DNA of 31,105 nucleotides from Thermoflexus hugenholtzii JAD2 (GTDB lineage Bacteria; Chloroflexota; Dehalococcoidia; SHYB01), in assembly GCA_945861815.1 (NCBI GenBank), contig CAMAVV010000003.1, positions 1-31,105 on the forward strand, written 5' to 3'. A model generated the notes under the pieces. The model did no database searches. It was not told the DNA's origin and saw only the letters and a list, made by a program, of their open reading frames with translations. Each line of letters begins with the position of its first letter. Position 1 is the first letter of the stretch. A program made the position numbers and the translations under genes. Shown piece by piece: positions 1-7,527 of this stretch.

Positions 1-98
1 CCGGTGCTGACATCGCTGCCGTCCTTGTAGCGGCTGGTCAGCACAAACATGCCGTAAGGGATCATCCGCAATGCGGTCTTTTTCGCTGCTTCGTCCAC
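1..98 (-). CDS. Flavin reductase-like domain protein, N-terminal fragment
   Basis: Only the first 32 codons lie in the window; the gene continues past base 1. The translation from a GTG start at 98 contains the stretch IPYGMFVLTSRYKDG. This resembles the N-terminal strand of the flavin reductase-like (FMN-binding split barrel) family, whose members bind FMN and often supply reduced flavin to a partner or act as small oxidoreductases. A perfect AGGAGG at 104-109 lies five bases before the GTG, which fixes the start. The gene diverges from the crotonase gene at 221. The family call rests on about 15 residues, so the exact role is unknown. Confidence 0.6.
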   Translation of the reverse strand, partial: MDEAAKKTALRMIPYGMFVLTSRYKDGSDVST

Positions 99-135
99 GT
101 GTTCCTCCTGAGGTAGTCTGGCGGATAGCGCGCCC

Positions 136-152
136 ATTGTAGCACTCAGTGC
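136..152 (-). promoter_or_regulatory. Candidate -10 box with adjoining palindrome for the flavin reductase gene
   Basis: The minus strand carries TACAAT (141-136), about 40 bases before the GTG start at 98. The perfect 11-base palindrome GCACTCAGTGC (142-152) sits immediately upstream, where a -10/-35 spacer would be. No good -35 is visible. The palindrome could be an operator, which is inference only. Confidence 0.3.
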
Positions 153-163
153 ATCTCGCGACA

Positions 164-192
164 TTGAATTGCCCGTGCGCCAGCCCTAGAAT
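164..192 (+). promoter_or_regulatory. Sigma70-type promoter for the crotonase-family gene
   Basis: TTGAAT (164-169) and TAGAAT (187-192) are separated by exactly 17 bases. The predicted transcription start near 199 leaves a leader of about 22 bases before the ATG at 221. This supports 221 over the upstream in-frame ATG at 149, which would lie before the promoter. Confidence 0.5.
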
Positions 193-220
193 CGCCGGGT
201 ACGAACGATTGGAGGCCACC

Positions 221-1021
221 ATGAGTCCGCAGCATATTGCGATCGAAAAGAAGGACGGCATCCTGACGCTGACCTTTAACCGCCCGACAAAACGCAACGC
301 CTTTGTGAATGAGATGATGCTGGAGACGTGGGAGGCGGTGAGCGCGGCGGACACTGACGCAGAGGTGCGCGTCGTCATCATCACCGGCTCGGGCGACGGA
401 TTTTCCTCAGGCGCGGATGTCGACGCCTTCAAAGCGGCATATGAGGAGTCGAAGCGCAAAGGGTATCAGATAGCGGCTATCGACCAGATACAGTTGGAGC
501 GGTTCTCGGTGGCGTTTCGTAAACTTTCCGTCCCGCTCATCGCGGCGGTGAACGGGCCCGCGATCGGCCTGGGCTTCACGGTGGCCATCGCCTGCGATAT
601 CCGCATCGCCTCGGAGAAGGCGCTCTTCGGGCCGACGTTCGTGCGCATGGGCCTCACGCCCGAGTTCGGAGGCTCGTACAACCTGCCCCGGCTCGTCGGC
701 ATCGCGAAGGCGTGCGAGCTGGTGCTGCAAGCGAAGGTCATCGGCGCCCAGGAGGCGAAGGAGATCGGGCTGGTGAATCAGGTTGTGCCGCACGAGGAGC
801 TGATGACACGAACGATGGAGATGGCGCGCACGATGGCTTCGCTGCCGCCGATGGCGATCCGCTATTCGAAGCGCAACATGTACAAGGGCCTGGATTCAGA
901 CCTTGCGACGGCGGTGCATGACGAAATCATGGCGAACCGTATCTGCCGCGACTCTAAAGATCACGGCGAGGGCATCGCGGCGTTCTTGGAGAAGCGGAAG
1001 CCGAATTACACGGGACGGTAG
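221..1021 (+). CDS. Crotonase-fold protein, probable delta3,delta2-enoyl-CoA isomerase
   Basis: The 266-residue protein has the full crotonase fold, with the oxyanion-hole motif FSSGADVDAF near residues 61-70 and GPAIGLGF near 112-119. The start at 221 has GGAGG six bases upstream. The two glutamates of true enoyl-CoA hydratases are absent: the positions read GLGFTVA (Phe for Glu) and FGPTF (Phe for Glu). A glutamate is present instead at residue 148 in GLTPEFGGSY, where peroxisomal-type enoyl-CoA isomerases carry their catalytic Glu (SPEGCSSY-like). This suggests double-bond isomerisation of unsaturated acyl-CoAs rather than hydration, which is inference from motif placement. The gene stands alone and abuts the tail of the opposing aldolase gene with no spacing, so no separate terminator is visible between them. 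Confidence 0.85.
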   Translation: MSPQHIAIEKKDGILTLTFNRPTKRNAFVNEMMLETWEAVSAADTDAEVRVVIITGSGDGFSSGADVDAFKAAYEESKRKGYQIAAIDQIQLERFSVAFRKLSVPLIAAVNGPAIGLGFTVAIACDIRIASEKALFGPTFVRMGLTPEFGGSYNLPRLVGIAKACELVLQAKVIGAQEAKEIGLVNQVVPHEELMTRTMEMARTMASLPPMAIRYSKRNMYKGLDSDLATAVHDEIMANRICRDSKDHGEGIAAFLEKRKPNYTGR

Positions 1022-1795
1022 TTATTTCCCTAGGCCTGCGCGCACCAGATTTAGGGCTGCCGCCGAGCCGGTGCTCAAATTGCGTGTGTCGCTGGTTACC
1101 GGGGCGAAGAGGAAGCCCTGCTGGAAACGCTGTAGCGCCTCTTCCGGCGAGTTGACATGGGTTCCCGGCACGAGCTTGTGCCTTTTCGCAGCCTCCAAAA
1201 CTTTGTTGCAGGCGGCGGCATGCTGGGCGTTTTTTGCATACGTCGCCGGATCGATACCCATCGTCATCGCTAAGTCCCAAGGGCCGATATAGAGGCCGTC
1301 GACACCGGGGACAGAGGCTATCTGGTCGAGCCGGTCGATGGCCTTGATGTCTTCGATCATCACCAGGCAGATGATTTCTTCGTTGGCGTGCTGAAGGTAG
1401 TCTGCACCGGCGTAGTAGCGGGCGCGGTTCGGGCCAACGCTGCGATAGCCGAGAGGCGCATAGCGACAGGCGCCCGCCGCTTTCACCGCCTCTTCCCGCG
1501 TGCCGACCAGAGGAATGATGACGCCGTATGCCCCGGCATCGAGGACCCATTGGACGTAGGCAGGTTCGTTCCAGGGGACGCGGACGATGGGGACGGTCTC
1601 CGTGGCGCTGACTGCCTGGAGCCAGGTGGCCGCCCGATCAGGGCCTATGCCCATGCCGTGCTGCATATCCAGGACAAGGGCGTCGAAGCCTGAGTGGGCC
1701 ATCGTTTCGGCGGCGAAGGTGTCAGCGAGGGACATCCAGCCGACAAGGGCAGGCTTCCCGGCTCGCCAGAGGGCTTTCACTTTGTTCGGGCGCAT
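1022..1795 (-). CDS. HpcH/HpaI family class II aldolase
   Basis: This 257-residue protein belongs to the HpcH/HpaI aldolase (2,4-dihydroxyhept-2-enedioate aldolase) family. These metal-dependent enzymes cleave or form 4-hydroxy-2-oxo acids, releasing pyruvate or a related ketoacid. Family residues are in place: His46 in LDMQHGMG, Arg72 in VRVPWNEP, metal ligands Glu148 (VMIEDI) and Asp174 (IGPWDL). The ATG at 1795 is preferred over a TTG 15 bases upstream because AAAGGA lies just before it and the promoter at 1823-1851 gives a short leader. It is transcribed away from the TRAP binding-protein gene, which may share a substrate theme of organic acids. The true substrate cannot be read from the sequence. 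Confidence 0.88.
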   Translation of the reverse strand: MRPNKVKALWRAGKPALVGWMSLADTFAAETMAHSGFDALVLDMQHGMGIGPDRAATWLQAVSATETVPIVRVPWNEPAYVQWVLDAGAYGVIIPLVGTREEAVKAAGACRYAPLGYRSVGPNRARYYAGADYLQHANEEIICLVMIEDIKAIDRLDQIASVPGVDGLYIGPWDLAMTMGIDPATYAKNAQHAAACNKVLEAAKRHKLVPGTHVNSPEEALQRFQQGFLFAPVTSDTRNLSTGSAAALNLVRAGLGK

Positions 1796-1822
1796 AGATT
1801 CCTTTTGCAAGTAACTGAAGGG

Positions 1823-1851
1823 ATGCTAGCGGTGGAGTGGCTTGGCGTCAA
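1823..1851 (-). promoter_or_regulatory. Sigma70-type promoter for the HpcH/HpaI aldolase gene
   Basis: On the minus strand TTGACG (1851-1846) is followed after exactly 17 bases by TAGCAT (1828-1823). Transcription would begin near 1816, about 20 bases before the ATG at 1795. Confidence 0.5.
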
Positions 1852-1873
1852 CAGAGTATCGCCGCTAGGTGGC

Positions 1874-1882
1874 TGGTATAGT
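1874..1882 (+). promoter_or_regulatory. Extended -10 promoter for the TRAP binding-protein gene
   Basis: TGG followed by TATAGT (1877-1882) forms an extended -10 element (TGn-TATAAT type). No -35 match is seen at the usual distance, as is common for extended -10 promoters. The start would be near 1889, giving a leader of about 28 bases before the ATG at 1917. Confidence 0.45.
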
Positions 1883-1916
1883 AATCCGCGCACTCCAAAA
1901 CCATCAAGGCAGGCCC

Positions 1917-2942
1917 ATGAAACGATATTTCCGTTCTCTCTTTGCCCTTCTCGCAGTTGTATTGCTCCTTAGCACCGTCATCGTCTCTTGTGATGATGGG
2001 GATTCGGGTGTCCAAGAGGCTAACCTAACGTTGACCTATATCGGCGACGCCAATACAAACTTTGGCCGGGCCGCCGACCGCTTCAAGAGCCTGGTAGAGA
2101 TCCAGAGCAAGGGGAAGGTGAAGGTTACGCTCTCCCCTAACTACGCTGTCACGAACGGCGACAACTTGGCTGCCCTGAAGTTGATGACCACAGGCGGTGT
2201 CGATGCCACTCTGCACGGGGGCGTGATTTACACCAGTCTGGACCCGAGATTTGAGGTACTGAACCTCCCGTATATCATCACGAGCCACGAGCGCGCCTAT
2301 GCCGTCATGGACAGCGCCGTCGGGGAAGAACTGTTGAAGGGGCTGACAAAGCTTAATGTCGAAGGGCTGGCCTTCGGAGAGAATGGCTTTCGCCAGGTCA
2401 CGAACAATGTGCGGCCTATTACACAAGTAGCCGACCTAAAAGGTTTGAAGATGCGTGTCCCTGAGACGCCACTGCTTGTGGATACGATGCGGGCTCTTGG
2501 CGCAGACCCGACGATCATGACGTTCACGCAGGTCTATGAGGCGCTCAAAGCGGGAAGACTGGATGGGCAAGAGAATCCACTCTCTGTGATTCAGGACTTT
2601 AAGGTCTATGAGGTGCAGAAGTATCTGACCCTCTGGAATTATTCGTGGGATTCCGTTGTCTTCGGCTTCAGCAAGCAACGCCTCGAGGCACTGCCGCGCG
2701 GGACGCAGAAGATTATTCGCAGCGCGGCCAAAGAGTCCATGAGCCATATGCGCACGCTGGTGGAGAATGACGACAAAGTACTGGCTGATAGGCTGCGCTC
2801 CGAGGGCATGCAAATCGTTGAACTGACGCCGCAACAGCGTGAGGCTTTTGTCCAGGCGACGAAGCCATTGTACGAAGCACGCCGGGCTTCCATCGGCGCG
2901 GAGCTTATCGAGCGGGTTCAGAAGATTGCCTCTGGCAAGTAG
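1917..2942 (+). CDS. dctP: TRAP transporter solute-binding lipoprotein (DctP family)
   Basis: The protein is 341 residues with a hydrophobic N-terminal signal and a lipobox ending TVIVSC, so it is probably a membrane-anchored extracellular lipoprotein. The mature part has DctP hallmarks: the helix GRAADRFKSLVEIQSKGKV, the ligand-gripping segment LKGLKMRVPETPLL, and the domain-2 motif TFTQVYEALKAGRLDGQENP. DctP proteins bind carboxylates, often through an arginine salt bridge, and deliver them to a DctQ/DctM membrane pair. No DctQ or DctM gene is beside it, so the permease must lie elsewhere or the protein may serve another role such as sensing. The downstream neighbour queE is functionally unrelated. 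Confidence 0.9.
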   Translation: MKRYFRSLFALLAVVLLLSTVIVSCDDGDSGVQEANLTLTYIGDANTNFGRAADRFKSLVEIQSKGKVKVTLSPNYAVTNGDNLAALKLMTTGGVDATLHGGVIYTSLDPRFEVLNLPYIITSHERAYAVMDSAVGEELLKGLTKLNVEGLAFGENGFRQVTNNVRPITQVADLKGLKMRVPETPLLVDTMRALGADPTIMTFTQVYEALKAGRLDGQENPLSVIQDFKVYEVQKYLTLWNYSWDSVVFGFSKQRLEALPRGTQKIIRSAAKESMSHMRTLVENDDKVLADRLRSEGMQIVELTPQQREAFVQATKPLYEARRASIGAELIERVQKIASGK

Positions 2943-2961
2943 AGCTTAGGCGTACCTCTAC
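2939..2961 (+). terminator. Weak hairpin after the TRAP binding-protein gene
   Basis: GTAGAG (2939-2944) and CTCTAC (2956-2961) can pair across an 11-base loop. The first arm includes the dctP stop codon. The following sequence is only moderately T-rich, so it would be at most a partial terminator or attenuator before queE. Confidence 0.25.
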
Positions 2962-2985
2962 GAACTTTGTTATGCTGATGCTCTG

Positions 2986-3624
2986 ATGCGAATCAGCGAG
3001 ATTTTTTACTCGATTCAGGGAGAGGGCGTCTACACAGGCGTCCCGATGGTCTTTATCCGTCTCCAAGGCTGTCCCTTTCGCTGCACCTGGTGCGATTCGG
3101 TCTATACATGGGACCCGAAGGGCGGCGAGGAGATGACGCTGGACGAGGTGCTGCGGGCGGCGGCGAAATGGCCCGCGAAGCACGCTTGCATCACCGGGGG
3201 AGAGCCGCTGGCCCAGCCGCGCGACTTCAGGGCGCTGGCGAATGCGCTCAAGCAAAAGGGCTACTGGATCGAGGTGGAGACCTCAGGTGGCTATGAGTTG
3301 CCGATGGATGGGCCCATCGATTCGTGGGTGATGGATATCAAGTGCCCCGGTTCCGGGATGGAGCGCTACAACAAGTACGAGGAGATGGCGCGGCTGCGTG
3401 AGCAAGACCAGGTGAAATTCGTCGTCACGAGCCGGAAGGACTTCGACTTTGCGCTGGATGTGCTGGAGCAGCACAAGACAAAGGCAGTGGCGCTCTTCTC
3501 CCCGGCGTGGGACCAAGTCGACCCGGCGCAGCTGGCCGAGTGGGTGAAGGCGGAGGCGCCGCAATCGCGACTATCGCTCCAGGTACACAAAGTTATCTGG
3601 GCGCCGAACAGGCGGGGCGTGTAA
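2986..3624 (+). CDS. queE: 7-carboxy-7-deazaguanine synthase QueE (radical SAM)
   Basis: QueE converts 6-carboxytetrahydropterin to 7-carboxy-7-deazaguanine, the ring-forming step toward queuosine and other 7-deazapurines. At 212 residues it has normal family length. It begins with the family signature SIQGEGVYTG (residues 9-18). The radical-SAM cluster motif of the CxxxCxxC type is GCPFRCTWCD, with Cys29, Cys33 and Cys36. ITGGEPLAQP near residues 70-79 is the SAM-contacting GGEP motif. No queC, queD or queF is adjacent. The ATG at 2986 has no clear ribosome-binding site, but no better start keeps QGEG near the N-terminus. Confidence 0.93.
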   Translation: MRISEIFYSIQGEGVYTGVPMVFIRLQGCPFRCTWCDSVYTWDPKGGEEMTLDEVLRAAAKWPAKHACITGGEPLAQPRDFRALANALKQKGYWIEVETSGGYELPMDGPIDSWVMDIKCPGSGMERYNKYEEMARLREQDQVKFVVTSRKDFDFALDVLEQHKTKAVALFSPAWDQVDPAQLAEWVKAEAPQSRLSLQVHKVIWAPNRRGV

Positions 3625-3643
3625 GCGGAAATGGAGAGTCTTT

Positions 3644-3695
3644 GGGCTGGCCTTCCCGCGTGACACGGGCTCCTTCGGAAAGGACAGGCCAGCCC
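3644..3695. repeat. Nested palindromic element (three-way-junction fold) between convergent genes
   Basis: GGGCTGGCCT (3644-3653) is a perfect 10-base inverted repeat of AGGCCAGCCC (3686-3695). The enclosed sequence forms two more hairpins: CCCG/CGGG (3655-3669) and TCCTT-CGGA-AAGGA (3671-3684). The whole could fold as a three-way junction on either strand. It lies between the 3' ends of queE and the DUF35 gene. It lacks a T-tract, so it looks more like a REP-type or mobile palindrome than a classical terminator, though it could stop transcription from both sides. Confidence 0.6.
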
Positions 3696-3704
3696 CTACC
3701 CGCG

Positions 3705-4145
3705 CTACGATTTCCGAGGTTTCCAGTAGGGCAGGGAGATGTCGTCTGAGGCATCGAACCAGGTCACTTCAACGGGCATGCCGATGGAGACGTCCTGGGG
3801 GCGCACATCCATCAGTCTGCCGACCATGTAGACGTCACCCTCAGCGAGCTTGATAACGCCGACGGGCAGAGGCACGTCTTTCGCGAAGGCGGGCAGAACG
3901 GGGTGATGAGCGATGGTGTAGGTCCAGACCGTTCCCTTGCCGCTCATCTCCGTCCACACCATGTCGCGAGACTGGTCGATGGGGCACAAGGGCCGGGGAT
4001 AGTACCAATAGTTTCGGCACTTTGCGCAGCGTTGCAGATAGAGCTTGTGCTGTTTGCAGTAGTCCCAAAACTTGTAGTTGTCCCACCCTGGCTCAGGGAG
4101 AGGCATCGTAGCGACTGGGCCGTATTTACTGCCTGGCAGCGTCAT
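3705..4145 (-). CDS. DUF35 / zinc-ribbon OB-fold protein, partner of the thiolase-fold protein
   Basis: This 146-residue protein has the DUF35 architecture: an N-terminal helix (WDNYKFWDYCKQHKL), a rubredoxin-like zinc ribbon, then an OB-fold (SGKGTVWTYTIAHHP onward). The ribbon shows Cys40, Cys43 and Cys54 in RCAKC and PLCPID; the fourth expected Cys is replaced near Asp57, so zinc binding may be weakened or use another ligand. DUF35 proteins act with thiolase-fold enzymes, including HMG-CoA synthase, acetoacetyl-CoA thiolase complexes and the Ltp2-type retro-aldolases. The ATG at 4145 lies two bases after the stop of the thiolase-like gene, with AGGAG about ten bases before it, so the two are translationally coupled. 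Confidence 0.85.
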   Translation of the reverse strand: MTLPGSKYGPVATMPLPEPGWDNYKFWDYCKQHKLYLQRCAKCRNYWYYPRPLCPIDQSRDMVWTEMSGKGTVWTYTIAHHPVLPAFAKDVPLPVGVIKLAEGDVYMVGRLMDVRPQDVSIGMPVEVTWFDASDDISLPYWKPRKS

Positions 4146-4147
4146 TC

Positions 4148-5353
4148 TCAATCGCTCCTGAGGATGAATGCGCCAGTGGGGTCGCTGCTTGCTGCTGCGA
4201 CGATGACGGCGTTGCATCTGGGCACTTGGGTTGTGGAGTCGCCGCGTATCTGGCGCACCGCCTCGTTGATGTTGTTGAAGCCGTGAATAAAGGCCTCCGA
4301 AAGCTGGCCGCCGTGGGTGTTCACGGGCAGGCGTCCATGAGGCCCCTCGAGTGCGCCGTTCTCGGAGAATGCGCCGCCTTCGCCGCGCTTGCAGAAGCCC
4401 AGGTCTTCCAGGGCGAGAAGGACCATTGGGGTGAAATGGTCGTAGAGGAAGGCCGCCTTGATATCTTTAGCCTTGATCTCGGAGTTCGCCCATAAGCGTC
4501 TGCCAAGCTCCAGGGCCATCTCATCGCGATTCCACCGCCACCAGTCGGAGAGGGTGTAGTGGGCTGGCTTGGTGTCTTGGGCGAAGGCGTGGATGACGGC
4601 AGGTTTGCGCGGCATCTTTCGCGCGAGGTCGGCGCGGGAGACGACGACCGCTGTCGCGCCGTCAGTCTCGATACAGCAGTCGAGGAGGCGCAAAGGCTCG
4701 GCGATCCATCGCGACTGGCGGTAATCTTCGCGGGTGATGGGCCCGCGAACGCCCATCATCGAGAGGGGATTCGCGACGGCGTGCTTGCGCGTGGCGATGG
4801 CGACGTTGGCGAAGTGGTCGTCGGTGACGCCGTAATCGTGCATGTAGCGGCGCGCGATGCAGGCCATCTCTTGCACAGGGCTCATGAGGCCGAAGGGGAC
4901 GTGGTACTGGCCGTGGCCCGTAAGGCGCGCGCTGACCTTTTCCCAGGGGCGGCCGCCTTGATCGCGGCCGGGGCCAAAGACTGATTTTCGCCCTCTCGCG
5001 CGAGAGCGGAAGCAGATGACGTGGTTCGCCATCCCGGAGGCGACGCCGATGGCAGCGGTGCTGATGACGGCGGCATACGCTCCGCCGCCGTGGGCCTGCT
5101 CTGCGTAGAAGCTGAAGTTGCCGAGGCCGATCTCCTGGAAGAGGTGATTCTCAGTCTCCTCCTGGAGGCCGAAGCTATATTTCGAGACGCCGTCGATGTC
5201 CTTGGGCGTAAGGCCCGCATCGGCGATGGCTTTCAAGATGGCCTCCGCCGCCATGTCCAAAGTGCTGCGGTTGAGGCCGGAGGAGAAGGCAGTCTGGCCG
5301 ATGCCGGTGACGGCGGCCTTATCGTTGACGACAAAATTTTTGTTCTTCGGCAT
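4148..5353 (-). CDS. Thiolase-fold (SCP-x / lipid-transfer-like) protein lacking the nucleophilic Cys
   Basis: The 401-residue protein has the thiolase fold and starts AAVTGIGQTAF (residues 13-23). Where thiolases carry the acyl-accepting Cys, this protein reads EQAHGGGAYAAV (85-96), with no Cys. The C-terminal GHP-type motif is replaced by NTHGGQLSEAFIHG (345-358). It is therefore unlikely to do ordinary thiolysis. The lipid-transfer-protein subgroup with a DUF35 partner includes retro-aldolases such as Ltp2 of steroid side-chain breakdown, which use tyrosines; FLYDHFTP (302-309) may hold the equivalent tyrosine. That role is inference. The gene sits in the operon of CoA-ester enzymes from 3705 to 7447 and begins 11 bases after the CoA-transferase gene. 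Confidence 0.85.
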   Translation of the reverse strand: MPKNKNFVVNDKAAVTGIGQTAFSSGLNRSTLDMAAEAILKAIADAGLTPKDIDGVSKYSFGLQEETENHLFQEIGLGNFSFYAEQAHGGGAYAAVISTAAIGVASGMANHVICFRSRARGRKSVFGPGRDQGGRPWEKVSARLTGHGQYHVPFGLMSPVQEMACIARRYMHDYGVTDDHFANVAIATRKHAVANPLSMMGVRGPITREDYRQSRWIAEPLRLLDCCIETDGATAVVVSRADLARKMPRKPAVIHAFAQDTKPAHYTLSDWWRWNRDEMALELGRRLWANSEIKAKDIKAAFLYDHFTPMVLLALEDLGFCKRGEGGAFSENGALEGPHGRLPVNTHGGQLSEAFIHGFNNINEAVRQIRGDSTTQVPRCNAVIVAAASSDPTGAFILRSD

Positions 5354-5364
5354 AGCCGTGCGCC

Positions 5365-6651
5365 TTAGGAGGCCTTTACGTGGGAGAGGGAGTTGCTGAG
5401 AGCGGCGCGAAAATCCGGGTGGGCGATAGAGATGAGGGCCTCGGCGCGCTGGCGAAGGGTCTTGCCCTTGAGTCGCGCGATGCCGTATTCGGTGACGACA
5501 TAGTCGGTGCAGTAGCGAGGCGTGCTGACGACTGCGCCTTCGCCAAGCTTCGCAACGATGCGGGAGGCTTTGCCCCTGGCAGCAGTTGAGGGCAGGGCGA
5601 AGATAGAGAGGCCATTCGGCGAATGTAACACGCCTTCGATGAAATCGAATTGCCCGCCGAGGCCGCTGATCTGCCTGCCGCCGACCGATTCAGCGTTTAC
5701 CTGGCCAGTGAGATCGATCTCGACAGCCGAATTGATGCTGACGAAGTTCTCCAGATGGCGCACGACCATGGGATTTTGGACGTAATCGACTGAGGCCAGG
5801 TGGATCTTCGGATTGTTGTGAACATATTTGAAAAGGGTTGGCCCGCCGAAGAGTTCTCCGCAGACCACTTTCCCCTGGTCGATCGTCTTGCGCGAATTAT
5901 TGATGACGCCATTTTCAATAAGGGGGATGAAGGCATCGGTAATGATTCCTGAATGGATGCCGAGGTTCTTTTTATTGCCCAGAAAATGAATCAAGGCCTC
6001 CGGGATTGCGCCGATGCCCATCTGCAGTGTCGCGCCGTCGGGGATAAGGCCTGCGACGGAGCCGGCGATCGTTTTCTCCAGGTCGCCTGTAGAGGCCTGT
6101 TTATATTCGACGAGTGGGTAGTCGACATCGACGAGGAAGTCGATGTCGCTGACATGCACCATGGATTTGCCCAGGGTGCGCGGCGTTTGCTGGTTCACTT
6201 CTGCGATAACGAGGCGTGTCTGCGCAACCAGGTCGATGCAGGGGCCAACCTCTGCGCCCAGGCTCACATAGCCGCGTTCGTCCGGCGGCGATACTTGGAT
6301 GAAGAGCGCATCGATAGGGATCTCGCCGCGCGGGCCAAAGAGGTGAGGCACCTGTGAAAGACGGAGGGGGAGATAGTCAGCAAGACCATCGTCAACGAGT
6401 TTTTGGGTGGGCGGCATGACGTGCCATGTTGTGAGCTTGATGTTTTGCCCGATGTGTTTGAGCAGCGGCGGGTCGGTGAACATGATGCCGGTGTAGAGAC
6501 GCAGGTCCTCGAAGCGAGAGCGTTCCTCGGCGATTGCGTCTAGCAGGGAGAGGGTGACGCCGCAGGAGGTGGGAAAGAGAAGGCGGCTCTTGGGTGCCAG
6601 GGCGCGAATAGCCTCTCTCGCGCTGACGCGCTTTGCTGCTTTGCCGGGCAT
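5365..6651 (-). CDS. Acetyl-CoA hydrolase / 4-hydroxybutyrate CoA-transferase family protein
   Basis: This 428-residue enzyme belongs to the class I CoA-transferase family, which moves CoA between acetyl-CoA or succinyl-CoA and an acceptor acid. The family core LQMGIGAIPEALIHFLG (209-225) and the motif GELFGGPTLFKYVHNNP are clear. The C-terminal FAxP-type segment reads LSIFALPSTAARGKAS. At the position where several members have the catalytic Glu (HTEM/HSEM), this one reads GIHSGIITDA with Gly235, so either another residue serves or the activity differs. The ATG at 6651 is chosen because it lies four bases after the stop of the upstream hydratase gene. It probably activates or recycles CoA for the same pathway. 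Confidence 0.87.
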   Translation of the reverse strand: MPGKAAKRVSAREAIRALAPKSRLLFPTSCGVTLSLLDAIAEERSRFEDLRLYTGIMFTDPPLLKHIGQNIKLTTWHVMPPTQKLVDDGLADYLPLRLSQVPHLFGPRGEIPIDALFIQVSPPDERGYVSLGAEVGPCIDLVAQTRLVIAEVNQQTPRTLGKSMVHVSDIDFLVDVDYPLVEYKQASTGDLEKTIAGSVAGLIPDGATLQMGIGAIPEALIHFLGNKKNLGIHSGIITDAFIPLIENGVINNSRKTIDQGKVVCGELFGGPTLFKYVHNNPKIHLASVDYVQNPMVVRHLENFVSINSAVEIDLTGQVNAESVGGRQISGLGGQFDFIEGVLHSPNGLSIFALPSTAARGKASRIVAKLGEGAVVSTPRYCTDYVVTEYGIARLKGKTLRQRAEALISIAHPDFRAALSNSLSHVKAS

Positions 6652-6655
6652 GGGG

Positions 6656-7447
6656 TTAGCGACCCTTGAAGTTCGGTTTGCGCTTCTCGGTGAATGCCCG
6701 AGGCCCTTCGGCAAAGTCCTCGGTGCTGATGAGACGTTTGACGTAGTCCTCTTCGAATGCGAGGGCCGATTCCAGCGCTAAGTCGAGGCCTTTGGATGCA
6801 GCCTCTTTCGCGGCGCGCACGGCCAGGGGAGCGTTCTCGCATATCTTATCGGCGAGGCCGTGGGCGAATGGCATGAGGTCCTTGAGCGGCACAACGTCGG
6901 TGACGAGACCCCATTGGAGGGCTTGCTGCGCAGTGATGGGCTCGCCGATGAGGATCATGCGCATGGCGACGGCGCGAGGGATGCTGCGCGGGAGGCGCGT
7001 GACGCCGCCGGCGGCAGCGATGAGGCTCCACTTCACCTCGGGGAGGCCCATGCGGGCGTGATCGGCGGCGACGCGGATATCGCAGGCGAGGGCGAGCTCG
7101 AGGCCGCCGCCGAGGGCGAAGCCGTTGATCGCGGCAATCAGCGGCTTCCAGAGCAAAAAGTTCTTGAGAAAGCCGCCGGGAGGAAGCGGGTTTGTGTGAT
7201 CGAGCATGGACACGCCTGACTTCCGGCTCTCCGCGCTCTCCTTCAGATCAGCGCCCGCCGAGAAGGCCTTTTCACCAGCGCCAGTGAGGATCGCTACCCA
7301 GATGTCCGGGTTGTCCTTGATCTCGATGAAGGCTTCGAACAGCTCTTTGCTCGCCGTGCGATTGATGGAGTTCATGCTGTCCGGGCGGTTGAGCGTGACC
7401 ACGGCTTTGTGGCCCTGGATTTCGAACTTCAGCGTCTCGAACTGCAT
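6656..7447 (-). CDS. Enoyl-CoA hydratase
   Basis: This 263-residue crotonase-family protein is the first gene of a four-gene operon. Both hydratase glutamates are present: Glu117 in GGGLELALACD and Glu137 in MGLPEVKW. The oxyanion loop reads AFSAGADLKE (61-70). It should add water across trans-2-enoyl-CoA. This contrasts with the crotonase gene at 221, which lacks these residues. AGGAGG lies just before the ATG. Context with a CoA-transferase and a thiolase-fold/DUF35 pair suggests side-chain breakdown of a carboxylic acid, in which hydration is followed by carbon-carbon cleavage. The substrate is not identifiable. Confidence 0.92.
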   Translation of the reverse strand: MQFETLKFEIQGHKAVVTLNRPDSMNSINRTASKELFEAFIEIKDNPDIWVAILTGAGEKAFSAGADLKESAESRKSGVSMLDHTNPLPPGGFLKNFLLWKPLIAAINGFALGGGLELALACDIRVAADHARMGLPEVKWSLIAAAGGVTRLPRSIPRAVAMRMILIGEPITAQQALQWGLVTDVVPLKDLMPFAHGLADKICENAPLAVRAAKEAASKGLDLALESALAFEEDYVKRLISTEDFAEGPRAFTEKRKPNFKGR

Positions 7448-7527
7448 AAGTCCTCCTGGGTGGTTTGGCTACCGACGAAGGGGGCGGCTGCGTATGCGGC
7501 GACCATTGCACGTGTCGCAGCGGCAAG

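Noticed and set aside
149..220. An upstream in-frame ATG start for the crotonase gene at 149
   Set aside because: It lies before the likely promoter (164-192), and the extra 24 residues do not resemble the family; 221 has a GGAGG site.
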